Source: Methanocorpusculum sp.
GTDB taxonomy: Archaea; Halobacteriota; Methanomicrobia; Methanomicrobiales; Methanocorpusculaceae
Length of the DNA: 5,437 nt
Direction of reading: 5' to 3'
NCBI GenBank assembly: GCA_017622255.1
Contig: JAGARL010000088.1
Location: 1 to 5,437, forward strand
Part shown: positions 4,219 through 5,437 of the stretch, piece after piece
How the letters are laid out: each line of letters begins with the position of its first letter
How positions within the stretch are numbered: the stretch's first letter is position 1
Position numbers and translations under genes: made by a program
The notes under the pieces: model-generated
The model's input: the letters and a program-made list of their open reading frames with translations, nothing else
Told to the model about the DNA's origin: nothing
The model's database searches: none

Positions 4219-5437
4219 TTATCCAAACAGGATGCTCTTTGCTTCTGTGTACTCGTACACGAAGTCCATGCCGTTCTCTCTGCCGAATCCGGAGTTTCCA
4301 ACCCCGCCAAACGGCATCTCAGGCGGTAAGATGAGGTGCTTATTGACCCACACAACCCCTGCTTTGAGTTCGTCTGCATATTTGTGAGCTGCGGCAAGGC
4401 TTTCGGTCCAGACGGATGAGCCAAGGCCGTATTCGGTGCTGTTGGCGATTTCCAGTGCTTCATCATCTGTGCGGAACGGAATTACTGACATCACCGGGCC
4501 GAATATTTCTTCAGACACTGCTTCGGGTGCTACATCGCAGAGGAGCGTTGGGCGGTAGAAGTATCCTTTTCCTTCAATGCGTTCACCGCCGGTAACCAGT
4601 GTTCCTTCCTCCTTGTTCAGGATTTTGAAAACCGCATCAGAAACAGCCCGGAGCTGGTTCTCATTGTTCAGCGGCCCCATCTTATTGCCAAGCATACCGT
4701 CGCCGACGGTGAGCTGTTCAATCCGTTCCTTTGCGGCAGAGACGAACTCTGCTTCCAGAGATTCGTGAACCAGGATGCGTTTTGCAGACGTACACACCTG
4801 TCCGCAGTTATAGAAGCGGTGACGAACAGCAGCAGCGGCGGCACGGTTTACATCTGCGGATTTGGTGACGATAAAAGCATCATTTCCGCCAAGTTCAAGG
4901 TGAACCCGTTTCAGATTTCTGCCGGCAGAAGCCCCAACCTCGCGGCCTGCCGCGGTTGAGCCGGTAAACGATACATGCCGGACAAGCGGCTCTTCCACTA
5001 AAGCGCGTCCTGTTTCATCCCCGTTTCCGGTTACAATCTGCAGAATATCTTCCGGGATTCCTGCTTCATGCAGAGCATGAGCAATCGCTGTCACGGTAAG
5101 CGGAGCGGTTGCAGAAGGCTTTGCCAGAACCGGATTCCCGCAGGCAAGGGCTGCTCCTGCCTTCCAGGCAAAGATAATTGCCGGCATGTTCCAGGGGATT
5201 ATGGCTGCACAGACACCAACCGGCTTTCTGACAACATTCAGGTATCCGTAGTTTGGCAGATTCTGCGCATCTCCTCTGATACTGCCGCAGACGGAGGCAT
5301 AATATTCAAAAACATGGGCCGCACCCTGAATCTCGCTTCGCGCCTCAGCAAGCGGCTTTCCCTGTTCTCTGGTCAGAAGAGCAGACAGCGCATCCTGGCG
5401 CGAGCGGATAAGGGATGCTGCGTTGACAAGTTTTACT
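4219..5437 (-). CDS. NAD(P)-dependent aldehyde dehydrogenase, N-terminus cut by window edge
   Basis: The frame is open from the right edge to the TAA at 4221-4219, giving 405 visible residues; the family is usually 450-490, so about 50-80 N-terminal residues lie outside. The enzyme oxidises an aldehyde to a carboxylate in the cytoplasm. Family marks in order are REQGKPLAEA, PVGVCAAIIPWNMP (catalytic Asn, codon 5188-5190), KPSATAP, FTGSTAAG (Rossmann loop), LELGGN (general base Glu, codon 4894-4896), FYNCGQVCTS (nucleophile Cys, codon 4792-4794), EEIFGPV and PFGGVGNSGFGRENG. All catalytic residues are present. Ala replaces the Glu that often follows the KPx lysine and favours NAD, so NADP use is possible (inference). 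Overall it resembles the succinate-semialdehyde/lactaldehyde group, but the substrate cannot be fixed. The ATG at 5187 is internal, since homology continues upstream without a break. It converges on fen. Confidence 0.95.
   Translation of the reverse strand, partial: VKLVNAASLIRSRQDALSALLTREQGKPLAEARSEIQGAAHVFEYYASVCGSIRGDAQNLPNYGYLNVVRKPVGVCAAIIPWNMPAIIFAWKAGAALACGNPVLAKPSATAPLTVTAIAHALHEAGIPEDILQIVTGNGDETGRALVEEPLVRHVSFTGSTAAGREVGASAGRNLKRVHLELGGNDAFIVTKSADVNRAAAAAVRHRFYNCGQVCTSAKRILVHESLEAEFVSAAKERIEQLTVGDGMLGNKMGPLNNENQLRAVSDAVFKILNKEEGTLVTGGERIEGKGYFYRPTLLCDVAPEAVSEEIFGPVMSVIPFRTDDEALEIANSTEYGLGSSVWTESLAAAHKYADELKAGVVWVNKHLILPPEMPFGGVGNSGFGRENGMDFVYEYTEAKSILFG

Noticed and set aside
4197..4466. 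Open frames overlapping the 3' part of the aldehyde dehydrogenase gene on both strands.
   Set aside because: They are out of frame with the conserved dehydrogenase motifs (FGPV, PFGGVGNSG), which run without a break to the TAA at 4219.
5185..5187. Start of the aldehyde dehydrogenase at this ATG.
   Set aside because: The frame continues upstream to the window edge with clear family sequence, including the Trp-Asn of the PWN motif directly before this Met, so it is an internal methionine.
1..5437. CRISPR array, insertion sequence or transposase gene.
   Set aside because: No regularly spaced repeats, no terminal inverted repeats around a coding unit and no transposase or integrase motifs are visible. 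The only long direct repeat is the fen tail pair.

Overview
The window looks like chromosomal DNA of a methanogenic euryarchaeon, most likely Methanomicrobiales (Methanocorpusculum-like). The argument rests on an archaeal FEN1 with a C-terminal PCNA-binding tail, an archaeal presenilin-type (A22) intramembrane aspartyl protease, roughly balanced GC, and several starts with no Shine-Dalgarno but a TATA-like box about 27 nt upstream of the ATG, which suggests leaderless transcripts. The taxon is inferred from gene content; no rRNA is present.

Layout. (1) 1-148, minus: 5' end of an unrecognised gene running off the left edge. (2) 245-943, plus: HAD-superfamily hydrolase, divergent from gene 1. 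(3) 951-1181 and 1181-1762, minus: a bacterial-PH-like (bPH2) membrane protein followed, with a one-base stop/start overlap, by a small acidic protein with a single C-terminal membrane segment. They converge on the HAD gene with only 7 bp between stop codons. (4) 1817-2737, minus: presenilin-like protease with both catalytic aspartates. (5) 2776-3090 and 3090-4091, plus: a small two-helix membrane protein translationally coupled to fen. This pair diverges from the protease gene across only 38 bp, which must hold both promoters. (6) 4092-4218: intergenic DNA holding two predicted stem-loops and a second, displaced copy of the fen 3' end. (7) 4219-5437, minus: NAD(P)-dependent aldehyde dehydrogenase, cut by the right edge.

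Four of the five complete genes between 951 and 4091 encode membrane proteins; fen is the exception. The start regions of the protease, the PH-domain gene and gene 1 share short AT-rich elements between TATA box and ATG, so common regulation is possible but unproven. The most unusual item is at the end of fen. The last 31 bp (PIP box plus stop) are repeated 94 bp downstream with four differences, which in the fen frame give two synonymous changes and one Ser-to-Ala. The 63 bp between the copies can fold almost entirely into two hairpins. This resembles the scar of an integration or homeologous recombination event at the fen tail rather than a recent slip duplication.
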